Source: CAVQBC01 sp963848415
Lineage (GTDB): Bacteria > Actinomycetota > Thermoleophilia > Solirubrobacterales > Solirubrobacteraceae
Reading direction: 5' to 3'
Length of the DNA: 64,000 nucleotides
NCBI GenBank assembly: GCA_963848415.1
Contig: CAWKDN010000001.1
Coordinates: 1,984,001 to 2,048,000, forward strand
Shown here: positions 11,882 through 20,066 of the stretch, one piece after another
How positions within the stretch are numbered: the first letter of the stretch is position 1
Layout: every line of letters starts with the position of its first letter
Program-made: the position numbers and the translations under genes
Notes under the pieces: generated by a model
Seen by the model: only the letters and a program-made list of their open reading frames with translations
Databases searched by the model: none
What the model was told of the DNA's origin: nothing

Positions 11882-12013
11882 GCCATCGCCGGCGCGCTGA
11901 TCGCCGTGGCGCTGCTGCCCTTCACCCCGGCCGGCCTGCCCATCATGGCGGCGCTGCTCGGCGTGGTGCCGGCCATGATCACGCTGCGGCGCCGAATGCG
12001 GGCCGCCGCGTGA
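11882..12013 (+). pseudogene. azlC: C-terminal fragment of AzlC-type amino-acid exporter subunit
   Basis: The frame ending at TGA 12011-12013 reads AIAGALIAVALLPFTPAGLP, then MAALLGVVPAMITLRRR, the last transmembrane segment and tail of an AzlC large subunit of branched-chain amino-acid exporters. The preceding 180-190 residues of a normal AzlC are absent and the sequence passes straight into the oppositely oriented Lrp remnant near 11880. The stop overlaps the GTG of azlD, the normal azlC-azlD arrangement, which supports the identification. Confidence 0.65.
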
Positions 12014-12312
12014 GCTGGTTGGGGCTGCTGACGCTGGCCGCCGCGGCCTACGCGTTCAAGGCGCTCGGTCCCGTGTTCGCCGGCGGGCGTGCCATCGGCG
12101 CCGGCCCGCGGGCGGTCCTGGACATCGTCGTCGTGCCGCTGCTCGCCGCGCTGATCGTCGTCCAGACGCTCGACGGCGGCGGGCAGATCGTGCTCGACGC
12201 GCGCGTCCCCGCCCTCGGCGTCGCCGCGCTGCTGGTCTGGCGGCGGGCGCCGCTGTTGGTCGTCGTCGTCGCCGCCGCGGCGACCGCGGCGCTCCTGCGC
12301 GCGCTGGCGTGA
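12010..12312 (+). CDS. azlD: AzlD-type branched-chain amino-acid transporter small subunit
   Basis: A 100-residue hydrophobic protein with about four membrane segments, starting MSWLGLLTLAAAAYAFKALGP, the usual beginning of the AzlD family. AzlD works with AzlC to export branched-chain amino acids or analogues. GTG at 12010 overlaps the azlC stop (GTGA). Because azlC is reduced to a fragment, this intact subunit probably has no partner at this locus. Length and topology are normal for the family. Confidence 0.8.
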   Translation: MSWLGLLTLAAAAYAFKALGPVFAGGRAIGAGPRAVLDIVVVPLLAALIVVQTLDGGGQIVLDARVPALGVAALLVWRRAPLLVVVVAAAATAALLRALA

Positions 12313-12324
12313 GCGCGCCAGGCT

Positions 12325-12340
12325 GTTAGGGTCACCTAAC
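12325..12340 (+). promoter_or_regulatory. Inverted repeat, possible iron-regulator (DtxR/IdeR-like) site
   Basis: GTTAGG (12325-12330) and CCTAAC (12335-12340) are perfect inverted arms around GTCA, ending one base before the ATG of the siderophore-interacting protein. The arms resemble the TTAGG/CCTAA ends of DtxR/IdeR boxes, but the spacing is shorter than the classical 19-bp box, so the factor is uncertain. Confidence 0.45.
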
Positions 12341-12341
12341 G

Positions 12342-13157
12342 ATGGCTGACCGAGTGCCGCTCCTGACCAGGGTCGAAGACGTGTCGTGGCTGACGCCGCG
12401 GATGGTCCGCGTCGTGCTCGGCGGCGAGGCGCTGGCCGGCTTCGGCGTGGGCGCCTTCACCGACCACTACGTCAAGCTGCTGCTGCCGCCGCCGGACGCG
12501 CCCTACGCGGCGCCGTTCGACCCGGCCGCGGTCAAGGCCGAGCTCCCGCGTGAGCAGTGGCCGCGCGTGCGCACGTTCACGGTGCGCGAGTTCGACGCGG
12601 CCGGGCCCCGCTTGACGATCGACTTCGTCGTGCACGGGGACGCCGGCTCCGCGGGGCCGTGGGCGGCGCGCGCCCGTCCCGGCGACCGGCTGCAGCTCAT
12701 GGGTCCCGGTGGTGGCTACGCGCCGGACCCGGGCGCCCCGTGGCACCTCCTGGCGGGTGATGCAAGCGTGCTGCCGGCGATCGCCGCCTCGCTCGCGCGC
12801 GTGCCCGCGGGCGTGCCGGTGTTCGTGGTGGTGGAGGTCGACGGGGCCGACGACGAGCTCGGGCTCGCGACGCCCGGCGACCTGCGACTGCAGTGGGTCG
12901 CGAGCGGCGAGGACGCGCTGCTGGACGCGGTACGCGCGCTCGAGCTCCCGGACGGCCCCGGTCACTGCTTCGTCCACGGCGAGGCGACCGCCGTCCGGCT
13001 CGTCCGCCGCCATCTGCTGCTCGAGCGCGGCGTCGACCCCGCCCGCCTGTCGGCCTCGGGCTACTGGAAACGCAGCCGCACCGACGAGCAGTGGCGCGCG
13101 GACAAGGCGGACTGGCTACGCCAGGCGGAGCTCGACACGGCCGGCGCGCGCGCCTGA
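12342..13157 (+). CDS. Siderophore-interacting protein (FAD-binding ferric reductase)
   Basis: A 271-residue protein of the ViuB/SIP family, which reduces ferric siderophores in the cytoplasm to release iron. The FAD-binding barrel carries R-T-F-T-V-R (expected R-x-Y-T-x-R, so the usual Tyr is Phe) near residue 75. The second domain has the GPGGGY and LLAGDASVLPAI blocks (about residues 125-150) and the family-typical ending with GYWKRSRTDEQW. Its ATG lies one base after an inverted repeat resembling an iron-regulator site. It is 29 bp after azlD on the same strand but is functionally separate. Confidence 0.88.
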   Translation: MADRVPLLTRVEDVSWLTPRMVRVVLGGEALAGFGVGAFTDHYVKLLLPPPDAPYAAPFDPAAVKAELPREQWPRVRTFTVREFDAAGPRLTIDFVVHGDAGSAGPWAARARPGDRLQLMGPGGGYAPDPGAPWHLLAGDASVLPAIAASLARVPAGVPVFVVVEVDGADDELGLATPGDLRLQWVASGEDALLDAVRALELPDGPGHCFVHGEATAVRLVRRHLLLERGVDPARLSASGYWKRSRTDEQWRADKADWLRQAELDTAGARA

Positions 13158-13170
13158 GCGTCGCGCGCCC

Positions 13171-13193
13171 AGGGCGGGCGTCGACCCGACCCG
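13171..13193 (+). terminator. Imperfect hairpin after the siderophore-interacting protein
   Basis: GGCGGG(c)GTCG (13171-13181) can pair with CGAC(c)CGCC (13185-13193) around a short loop, 14 bases after the stop codon. There is no T tract, so the assignment as terminator is tentative. Confidence 0.35.
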
Positions 13194-13249
13194 CCTCTCC
13201 GGTTAACCGTCGCTGATACATCAGTCCGGGGGCCGAGCGAGGAGGGGGC

Positions 13250-13952
13250 ATGAAGGGGCGCATGAAGGGGGTCGACCCCGTCGTCTTCTACGGGTCGGTC
13301 GCCATCACCGTGGCCTTCTCGCTGTGGGGCATCATCGCCACCGAGAGCCTCGGCTCGGTCATGGGCTCGGTGCTTTCCTGGATCCTGGCCAACTTCGGCT
13401 GGGGCTTCATCCTGATCGGCGCCGGCGCGCTGCTGCTGAGCGTCTACCTCGCAGTCAGCCCGCGCTACGGGCGCATCCGCCTCGGCCCCGACGACAGCCG
13501 GCCGGAGTTCTCGACGGTGTCGTGGATCGCGATGATGTTCGCGGCCGGGCTCGGGCTGGGGCTGATGTTCTACGGCATCTCGGAGCCGATCACGCACTTC
13601 TCCGCGCCGCCGCACGGCGAGGCTGCGCCGCGCAGCCAGGACGCCGCCGAGGTGGCGCTGCGCTACACGTACTTCCACTGGGGCTTCAACGGCTGGGCGC
13701 TGTACGCCGTGATGGGGCTCGCGCTGGCCTACTTCGCCTTCCGCCGCGGCACGGGCACCAACCTCGTGAGCGGGACCTTCACCCCGCTGCTGGCGCGAGA
13801 ACTTCCTGCGGGTCGTCGACGAGGTCAACAGCCGGCTCACGCTCGACCGGATCCTCGAGCTCAACGCGGCGGTCGCCGGCGGGGAGCCGGAGGCGGAGGT
13901 GGCCCGGCGCTTCCTGCGCGACACCGGGCTCCTGCGCGGGTCCGGGGGCTGA
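13250..13952 (+). pseudogene. BCCT transporter 5' part joined out of frame to OpuAC-type binding-protein 3' end
   Basis: From the ATG at 13250, after a strong GAGGAGG site, the frame encodes the first 180 or so residues of a betaine/choline/carnitine (BCCT) transporter, including the family block LGLGLMFYGISEP. At about 13797 the homology stops. The next recognisable protein is in a different frame (stop 13950-13952): NFLRVVDEVNSRLTLDRI, then LNAAVAGGEPEAEVARRFL, the C-terminal 45 residues of a glycine-betaine ABC binding protein. Normal BCCT proteins exceed 500 residues. A deletion joining two osmoprotectant-uptake genes, or a chimeric assembly join, explains this. It is convergent with hsp20. 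Confidence 0.7.
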
Positions 13953-13956
13953 GGGC

Positions 13957-14436
13957 CTAGCCGGCGAGCGAGCCCTTGCGGCGCAGCGCGATTCGCGAGG
14001 GCTCGGCCGCCTTGGCAGCCCCCACGACGACGATCTCGGCCAGGCCGTTCTCGAACTCCGCGCTGATCTTGTCCTCGGTCGTGTCCTCGGGCAGCGTGAT
14101 CGCGCGCCGGAAGACGCCGGCGAAGCGCTCGCGGATGTAGAAGCGGGGCTCGCCCTCGAGGTCCTCGGTGGTGTCACGCTCGCCGTACAGGGTCAGCACG
14201 CCGCCGGAGAAGGTGATCGAGACGTCCTCGGGCTCGATCCCGGCCAGGTCGACGCGGATCACCAGGTCCCCGCCCAGCGCGAGGATGTCGGTCGAGGGAA
14301 CCCAGGCGCTCGCGTGGCTACGGTGCTGCTCCTCGGGCCGGTTGTCGTACCCGTGGGCGCCGATCTGGCGCATGCGGCCGAGCTCGTTGAAGAAGTCGGT
14401 CACGCCCTCGAACGGGTTGTGGTGCTCCTTGGCCAT
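13957..14436 (-). CDS. Small heat-shock protein (Hsp20/alpha-crystallin)
   Basis: A 159-residue ATP-independent holdase chaperone. An N-terminal region of about 45 residues is followed by the alpha-crystallin domain (about 46-140), with the strand pair DLVIRVDLAGIEPEDVSI and the late FRRAITLPEDTTEDKISAEFENGLAEI signature. A short basic tail follows. ATG at 14436 is preceded by GGGAA on the minus strand. It stands alone between the broken betaine transporter and a hydrolase remnant. No regulatory inverted repeat (HAIR/CIRCE) was seen upstream. Confidence 0.9.
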   Translation of the reverse strand: MAKEHHNPFEGVTDFFNELGRMRQIGAHGYDNRPEEQHRSHASAWVPSTDILALGGDLVIRVDLAGIEPEDVSITFSGGVLTLYGERDTTEDLEGEPRFYIRERFAGVFRRAITLPEDTTEDKISAEFENGLAEIVVVGAAKAAEPSRIALRRKGSLAG

Positions 14437-14483
14437 CTGCTGGTTCCCTTCCGGATCGCGCGGTGAGCGGAGAAGATACGCCG

Positions 14484-15096
14484 ATGCCGGCCTGGGAGGT
14501 GGTGGGCCGCGGCGACACGTGGGCGATCTTCGTCCACGGGCGCAACGTCACCCGCGGCGACGGGCTGCGGATCCTGCCGGCGCTGCGGGCGGCCGGCCTG
14601 CCGACGCTGCTGACCGCGTACCGCACCGATCCGCGCGCCCCGGCCAGCCCGGACGGCGAGCTCCACCTCGCGGCGACGGAGTGGGCGCGACGTCGAGGCC
14701 GCGGCGCGCTCCGCGGTCGGGCGCGGCGCGCGCTCGCTCGTGGTCGTCGGCTGCTCGATGGGCGGCGCGATCGTCTCGGCCTTCGTGCACAACTCGCCGC
14801 TGGCGGGCCGGGTGCGGGCGCTGATCCTCGACGCCCCGGTGCTCGACCGGCGCTCGGTGATCGACCTGCAGGCGGCCGAGCGCGGCCTGCCTGGCTTCCT
14901 CGCCACCACCGTGGGAGTGGACGGTCTCGGCCCGCATCGGCTTCGACTGGGACGCGTTCGACCAGGTCGCTCGCGCCCTGCCCGGCGGGTGACCTACCAC
15001 CGGATCGCGGGCGCCGGGCACGTCGAGGCCTGGAACGTCGGCGCCGCGGTCGACGAGCGGAGGGTGCGTGCGTTCCTGGGCCGGGTCGGCGCCTAG
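14484..15096 (+). pseudogene. Alpha/beta hydrolase with several frame lesions
   Basis: From ATG 14484 the protein reads normally to LAATEW (about 14685), then an extra G in 'tggg' moves the frame. It continues as DVEAAARSAVGRGARSLVVVGCSMGG, with the nucleophile elbow GCSMGG. A second shift near 14914 brings in EWTVSARIGFDWDAFDQVARA. The return to the C-terminal VTYHRIAGAGHVEAWNV needs a third shift near 14990, where about 30 residues including the catalytic Asp strand are missing. Two indels plus an internal deletion indicate a real pseudogene or poorly resolved sequence. It ends 10 bases before the response regulator. Confidence 0.7.
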
Positions 15097-15106
15097 AGTT
15101 CCCGTC

Positions 15107-15775
15107 ATGTCCGAGGCCGCCGTCCTGCTGGTCGACGACGACGCCCCGATCCTGCGGATGCTCGAGCGCACGCTGGCCGCCGAGGGCTACGCGGTCGCGG
15201 CGGTCGGCGACGGCGGCGCGGCGCTGGCGCGGGTCGAGCGCTCGGTGCCCGACGTGATCGTGCTCGACGTGGCGATGCCCGGGCTGGACGGCCTCGCGGT
15301 CACCCGGCGCCTGCGGGCCAAGGGGCTGGCCGTCCCGATCCTGCTGCTGACCGCCCGCGACGGCCTCGAGGAGCGCGTGGCCGGGCTGGACGCCGGCGCC
15401 GACGACTACCTCGTCAAGCCCTTCGAGGCCGCCGAGCTGACCGCGCGCATCCGCGCCCTGCTGCGCCGCAACCGCCCGCCGACCGAGCAGCTGGCCTTCG
15501 CGGACCTCGCGCTGGATCCCGAGAGCGGGGTGGCCCATCGCGACGGCCGCGAGCTCGAGCTCACCCGCCGCGAGGCCGAGCTGCTCGCGCTGCTGCTGCG
15601 CAACCCGCGCACGGTCGTCACGCGCGAGCTGGCGCTCGAGGCGGTCTGGGGCGGCGAGGCCGAGGCGAGCCTCAACGTCGTGGACCGCTACGTCGCCTAC
15701 CTGCGGCGCAAGCTCGGCGAGCCGGCGCTGATCCACACCGTCCGCGGGGTCGGCTTCCGGCTGGACGCCGCGTGA
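15107..15775 (+). CDS. OmpR-family response regulator
   Basis: A 222-residue regulator with an N-terminal receiver (acid pair Asp11-Asp12, phosphoacceptor Asp54 in VIVLDVAMPG, Lys in DDYLVKPF) and a C-terminal winged helix (about 130-222, ending YLRRKLGEPALIHTVRGVGFRL). ATG 15107 is preferred over a GTG 39 bases upstream, because it gives the normal MSEAAVLLVDDD start. The cognate kinase is almost certainly the one at 16478, but a toxin-antitoxin module now lies between them. Regulator and kinase resemble the MprA/MprB type by order and domain layout. Confidence 0.92.
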   Translation: MSEAAVLLVDDDAPILRMLERTLAAEGYAVAAVGDGGAALARVERSVPDVIVLDVAMPGLDGLAVTRRLRAKGLAVPILLLTARDGLEERVAGLDAGADDYLVKPFEAAELTARIRALLRRNRPPTEQLAFADLALDPESGVAHRDGRELELTRREAELLALLLRNPRTVVTRELALEAVWGGEAEASLNVVDRYVAYLRRKLGEPALIHTVRGVGFRLDAA

Positions 15776-15783
15776 CGAGCGTG

Positions 15784-15803
15784 CTGTAGCACGCGTGCTA
15801 CAG
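15784..15803 (+). promoter_or_regulatory. 20-bp perfect palindrome, probable toxin-antitoxin operator
   Basis: CTGTAGCACG followed directly by its reverse complement, 7 bases before the antitoxin ATG and 8 bases after the response-regulator stop. VapB/Phd antitoxins usually autorepress by binding such palindromes, so this is the likely operator. Confidence 0.7.
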
Positions 15804-15810
15804 TCGCGTC

Positions 15811-16062
15811 ATGGACTCCATCACCCAGCGCGAGCTCCGGAACGACAGCGGGCGGATCATGCGCGGGCTCGACCGCGGGGAGTCGTTCCTGATCACCCGC
15901 AACGGCACCCCCGTCGGTGAGCTGCGGCCACTTCGCCGACGTCAGTTCGTCGGCGCCGAGGCGGCGCTCACCGCCTTCACCGGCGCGCCGGCCGTCGACG
16001 CCGAGCGCTTCTCGCAGGACATCGACGTCGTCCTGGACCAGGATCCGACGCCGCGTGCCTGA
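15811..16062 (+). CDS. Phd/YefM-like antitoxin (VapB type)
   Basis: An 83-residue antitoxin. Residues 1-50 (SITQRELRNDSGRIMRGLDRGE, then FLITRNGTPVGELRPL) match the Phd/YefM DNA-binding domain, and the acidic C-terminus should neutralise the PIN toxin. It overlaps the toxin start by 8 bases, the usual arrangement. A 20-bp palindrome directly upstream supports autoregulation. The gene pair interrupts a response regulator/sensor kinase operon, which suggests acquisition as a module. Confidence 0.85.
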   Translation: MDSITQRELRNDSGRIMRGLDRGESFLITRNGTPVGELRPLRRRQFVGAEAALTAFTGAPAVDAERFSQDIDVVLDQDPTPRA

Positions 16063-16465
16063 CCTCCGTTCTCAGCAGGGTCTGCTCGACACCTCCGTGA
16101 TCATCGACCTCGAGCGCATCGACCGCGATCGGCTGCCGGCCTCCTTCGCCATCTCGGCCGTCACCCTCGCCGAGCTGGCCGCCGGTCCCCACGCGACCGG
16201 TGAGCCGGACGAGCGCGCTCGCCGCCAAGACCGGCTTCAGCGGGCCGAGGCCGTCTTCGATCCCCTGCCCTTCGACGCGTCGTCGGCGCGGGCCTTCGGC
16301 CGCATCGCCTCGATCACCGCGGCCGCCGGCCGGGCGGCTCGCGGCCGCCGCGCCCTCGACCTGATGATCGCCGCGACGGCGCTCGGCGCGGGATTGTGCC
16401 TGTACACGCGCAACCCGGCCGACGTCGCGCATCTCGCCGGCGTGCTCGAGTTCGAGGCGGTCTGA
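16055..16465 (+). CDS. PIN-domain toxin (VapC type)
   Basis: A 136-residue PIN-domain ribonuclease toxin starting with GTG inside the end of the antitoxin gene. Acidic residues expected for the metal site are present: Asp12 in LLDTSVIIDLE, a Glu in TLAELAAG, and Asp in ALDLMIAATA near residue 105. VapC toxins cleave tRNA or rRNA and stop translation when the antitoxin is lost; the target here is unknown. Its stop is 12 bases before the sensor-kinase GTG, so read-through from the toxin-antitoxin promoter into the kinase is likely. Confidence 0.88.
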   Translation: MPDLRSQQGLLDTSVIIDLERIDRDRLPASFAISAVTLAELAAGPHATGEPDERARRQDRLQRAEAVFDPLPFDASSARAFGRIASITAAAGRAARGRRALDLMIAATALGAGLCLYTRNPADVAHLAGVLEFEAV

Positions 16466-16477
16466 GTTGCGGACGCG

Positions 16478-17905
16478 GTGACGCGAGTCCTCGGCCTGCG
16501 CGCCCGCGTCGCGCTCGCGGCGGCGGTGGCGATCGCGCTCGCGGTCGGCCTGCTCGGGCTGGCGGTGCTCACGCGGCTCGACGACCAGCTCAACGGCACG
16601 CTGGACGACGCGCTGCGGGCGCGGGCGGTCGAGGTCGCGCGCGTGGCGGCCACCACGCCGCGCCTGCTCACCGAGCCGGGGGTGCTGGAGGGGCGGCTCG
16701 CGGGCGGCACGCTCTTCGTGCAGGTCGTCGACCGGCGCGGCCGGATCGTCGCCCGCTCCGCCGGCCTGGGCGGGCGCGTGCTGCCGCTCGGCGCCGCCGG
16801 CACGGCGGCGCTGCGCAGCCGGCGTGCGGGCGTCTCCGACGAGACGCTCGGCACCGAGCCCGTGCGCACCTACGCGGCGCCGCTCGGCGAGCTGGGCCAG
16901 GGCCAGGCGGCGGGCGGCGCGGTGCTGGTGGCGGGCACCACCGCGGACATCGACGCCACGCTCGAGGCCACCCGGCGGTTCGTCGTGCTGGCCGCGCTCG
17001 GCGCCGCGCTGCTGGCGGCCGCGCTGGCCACGCTGCTCGCCGCCCGCGCCCTGCGGCCCCTGCGCCGGCTCTCGACCGGCGCGCGGGCGATCACCCGCAC
17101 CGGCGACGCCTCGCAGCGTCTGCCGGTGCCCGAGGCCCAGGACGAGGTGGGCCAACTGGCCGGCACGCTCAACGGCATGCTCGCCTCGCTCGAGCGCGCC
17201 CGCGAGGCCGAGCGGCGCTTCGTCGGCGACGCCTCGCACGAGCTGCGCACGCCGCTGACCGCGCTGCGGGGCAACGCCGCCTACGCGGCCCGCCACGGCG
17301 CCGACGCGGCCGTGCTGGCCGATCTCGAGGCCGACGCCGAGCGGCTCAGCGTCGTGCTCGACGACCTGCTCGCGCTCGCGCGCGAGGACGCCGCGGCGCC
17401 CGCCGCCGGCGAGCCGGTCGACCTCGTCGCGGTGGCGCGCGAGGCCGCCGCCCTCGATCCGCGCGCGGAGCTCGAGGCGCCGGCGGACGGGGCGCCGGTC
17501 ACGGTCCGCGGGGAGCGCCACGCGCTCGAGCGCGCCGTCTCGAACCTCGTGCGCAACGCCCGCCGCCACGGTCCGAGGGACGGGCGCATCACCGTGTCGG
17601 TCGGCCGCGACGACGCCGGCGAGCGCGCCTGGCTGGCGGTCGCCGACGAGGGCCCGGGCCTCACCGGGCAGGAGGCCGCCCACGCCTTCGAGCGCTTCTG
17701 GCGGGGCCCGCAGGCGGTGGGGGAGGGCTCGGGCCTCGGGCTGCCGATCGTGCGCGCGATCGCCGAGCGCCACGGCGGCCGGGTGGAGGTGCGGGGCGCC
17801 CGCTTCACGCTCGATCTCCCGGCTCTCAGAGAACTCTCCGAGAGCGAGCGTAGAACTCACGGCGCATCCTCCCCCCCGGATCACGACGAAGGACCTCCAG
17901 CATGA
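16478..17905 (+). CDS. Two-component sensor histidine kinase
   Basis: A 475-residue membrane kinase. Transmembrane segments lie at about residues 9-31 and 168-190, enclosing an extracellular sensor of about 135 residues. HAMP (about 190-245), HisKA with His254 in ASHELRTPLTA, and HATPase with N-box NLVRNARRHG, DEGPGLTG and GSGLGLPI follow. It is the probable partner of the response regulator at 15107, from which it is separated by the VapBC-type module. The stop overlaps the ATG of the next gene, tying it to a LolA-like protein and ABC exporter. Confidence 0.9.
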   Translation: MTRVLGLRARVALAAAVAIALAVGLLGLAVLTRLDDQLNGTLDDALRARAVEVARVAATTPRLLTEPGVLEGRLAGGTLFVQVVDRRGRIVARSAGLGGRVLPLGAAGTAALRSRRAGVSDETLGTEPVRTYAAPLGELGQGQAAGGAVLVAGTTADIDATLEATRRFVVLAALGAALLAAALATLLAARALRPLRRLSTGARAITRTGDASQRLPVPEAQDEVGQLAGTLNGMLASLERAREAERRFVGDASHELRTPLTALRGNAAYAARHGADAAVLADLEADAERLSVVLDDLLALAREDAAAPAAGEPVDLVAVAREAAALDPRAELEAPADGAPVTVRGERHALERAVSNLVRNARRHGPRDGRITVSVGRDDAGERAWLAVADEGPGLTGQEAAHAFERFWRGPQAVGEGSGLGLPIVRAIAERHGGRVEVRGARFTLDLPALRELSESERRTHGASSPPDHDEGPPA

Positions 17906-19071
17906 GACGACTGCGCACCATGACCTCCCGCCGCCTCTCCGTCCTCGTGGGCGTGGTGGCGGCGCTGGCGATCGGCGGCGGCATCGCCCAGGCAGCGCTC
18001 AGCGCCGCCGAGCAGACCCCGGCGCCCAAGCCGCTGGACCGCGCGCTGCTCGACGCCTCCCGCGCCCCCGACGTGAAGGGCATCGAGGCGCGCGTGACCT
18101 TCGCCAACAACTTGCTCCCCTCGGGCACGCTGCCCGAGGGCACCGGCTCGCCGCTCGCCGCCGGCGCCGAGGGCCGGCTGTGGCTGCGCGACGACGGGCG
18201 CGCGCGCCTGGAGCTGCAGTCCGACGCCGGCGACGCGCAGATCGTGGTCGACGAGGAGCGCGTCAGCGTGATCGACAGCGCGTCGAACACCGTCTACCGC
18301 ATGACGCTGCCCGCGGAGCCCAAGGCCGAGCGCGACAAGCCGGCCGGCGAGCAGCCCACGCTGAGCGGGATCCGCACCGCGCTGGATCGCCTCTCGCGCG
18401 CCTGGACCGTCTCGGGCGCCCGGCCGACCAACACCGCCGGCGAGCCGAGCTACACCGTGCGCCTCTCCCCGAAGGACGACGGCGGCCTGCTGGGCGCGGC
18501 CGAGATCGCCTGGGACGCCGTCCGCGGGGTGCCGCTGCGCGCCGCGGTCTACGCCCAGGGCAAGGCCGACCCGGTGCTCGAGCTCGAGGCCGACGAGATC
18601 GACTACCGCTCCATCGCGCCGGCCGACGTCCAGGTGAACGCGCCGGCCGGCGCCCGCGTGGTCGACGTCAACCCGCGCATGAAGGACGCCGGCGGCAAGC
18701 CCGTCGACGTCGAGGGCGTCGACGCCGTGAGCAAGCGCCTGGACTTCCCGCTCGCCGCTCCGCGCGAGCTGGCCGGCCTGCCCCGCACCGGCGTGCGCCT
18801 GCTGGCCGCCGAGGGCAAGGCCGGCGCGGTCGTCACCTACGGCGAGGGCCTGGGCGCGATCGTCGTCTTTCAGCAGCGGGCCGGCGCCGACCGCGGCGCG
18901 GGCGGCCTCCCGCTCCAGCTCCCGCAGGTCAACATCGACGGCGCGACCGGCACCGAGCTGGCCACTGCGCTCGGCACTGTCGTGAGCTTCGAGCGCGACG
19001 GCATCCGCTACACCGTGCTCGGCTCCGTCCCGCCGGTGGCGGCCGAGAACGCGGCGCGTGGGCTGAAGTGA
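17902..19071 (+). CDS. Secreted LolA-like protein
   Basis: A 389-residue protein with an N-terminal signal or anchor (about residues 12-36). It then has alternating strands, e.g. GRLWLRDDGRARLELQS, then QIVVDEERVSVID and NTVYRMTLP, which resemble the LolA/MucB fold of lipid-binding periplasmic proteins. Similar proteins sit next to actinobacterial kinase/ABC loci. The start overlaps the kinase stop and the stop overlaps the ABC ATPase GTG. It may carry a lipid or act as an accessory sensor for the kinase or exporter; family assignment is by appearance only. Confidence 0.7.
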   Translation: MRRLRTMTSRRLSVLVGVVAALAIGGGIAQAALSAAEQTPAPKPLDRALLDASRAPDVKGIEARVTFANNLLPSGTLPEGTGSPLAAGAEGRLWLRDDGRARLELQSDAGDAQIVVDEERVSVIDSASNTVYRMTLPAEPKAERDKPAGEQPTLSGIRTALDRLSRAWTVSGARPTNTAGEPSYTVRLSPKDDGGLLGAAEIAWDAVRGVPLRAAVYAQGKADPVLELEADEIDYRSIAPADVQVNAPAGARVVDVNPRMKDAGGKPVDVEGVDAVSKRLDFPLAAPRELAGLPRTGVRLLAAEGKAGAVVTYGEGLGAIVVFQQRAGADRGAGGLPLQLPQVNIDGATGTELATALGTVVSFERDGIRYTVLGSVPPVAAENAARGLK

Positions 19072-20066
19072 CCGCACACGTGAGCGCTTCCCCGATCGAG
19101 GCGCGCGGCCTGGTCAAGCGCTACGGCCGCATCACGGCGGTCGACCATGTCGACCTGACCGTGCAGGCCGGCGACGTCTACGGCTACCTCGGCCCCAACG
19201 GGGCGGGCAAGACGACGTCGCTGCGGATGCTGCTCGGGCTGATCCGGCCCGACGAGGGGAGCGCCCGGCTGTTCGGGCGCGATCCCCTCGCCGAGGGAGC
19301 GCGCGCGCTCGACGGCGTCGCCGGCTTCGTCGAGGCGCCGCGCTTCTATCCCTACCTGACCGGCCGGCGCAACCTCGAGCACGTCGCCGCGCTCGACGGC
19401 GACGGGGCGGCGGGGCGAATCGACGCGGCGCTGGACACCGTCGACCTGGCCGACCGCGCCCGCGACAAGGTCGGCGGCTACTCGCACGGCATGCGCCAGC
19501 GGCTCGGGATCGCCGGCGCGCTGCTGCGCGACCCGCAGCTGCTGCTGCTCGACGAGCCGACGACCGGCCTGGACCCGGCGGGCATGCGCGACATGCGCCG
19601 GCTCGTGCGCAGGCTCGCCGACCAGGGCATGACCGTGCTGCTCTCCTCGCATCTGATGGGCGAGGTGGAGGAGCTGTGCGACCGCGTCGCGATCGTCCGC
19701 AGCGGCCGCGTCGTCTACGAGGGCTCGCTGGACGACCTGATCGCCACGACCGCGGGCACCTTCGAGCTGCGCACCACCGACGACGGGCTGGCCCGCCGCA
19801 TCGCCGAGGCCCAGCCCGGAGTCTCCGACGTCGCCCCCGTCGCCCGCGGGGTGACCTTCGCGGCCGCCGACGAGCAGGTGGCGGCGGCGCTCTCGCTCGC
19901 GCTCGGCGAGGCCGGGGTCGGGATCAGCGCGCTCGTGCCGCGCACAGCGACGCTCGAGGAGCTCTTCTTCCGCATGACCGAGGGCGAGGACGACCCCGCC
20001 GGCGCGCCCGCGTCGCCCGCCCCGCCGAACGGCCGCGTCCCGCACCCGCAGGAGGTCCGGACATGA
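19068..20066 (+). CDS. ABC transporter ATP-binding protein (ABC-2 exporter)
   Basis: A 332-residue ATPase with Walker A GPNGAGKTT (Lys48), signature SHGMRQRLG, Walker B LLLLDEPTTGLDP and the switch His in SSHLMGEVEEL. The C-terminal 100 residues form the extra domain common in CcmA/DrrA-type exporters. It starts with GTG in the stop of the LolA-like gene and ends in the ATG of the next gene. It should energise the permease at 20446. The substrate is unknown; lipids or antimicrobial compounds are usual for the group. Confidence 0.92.
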   Translation: MTAHVSASPIEARGLVKRYGRITAVDHVDLTVQAGDVYGYLGPNGAGKTTSLRMLLGLIRPDEGSARLFGRDPLAEGARALDGVAGFVEAPRFYPYLTGRRNLEHVAALDGDGAAGRIDAALDTVDLADRARDKVGGYSHGMRQRLGIAGALLRDPQLLLLDEPTTGLDPAGMRDMRRLVRRLADQGMTVLLSSHLMGEVEELCDRVAIVRSGRVVYEGSLDDLIATTAGTFELRTTDDGLARRIAEAQPGVSDVAPVARGVTFAAADEQVAAALSLALGEAGVGISALVPRTATLEELFFRMTEGEDDPAGAPASPAPPNGRVPHPQEVRT

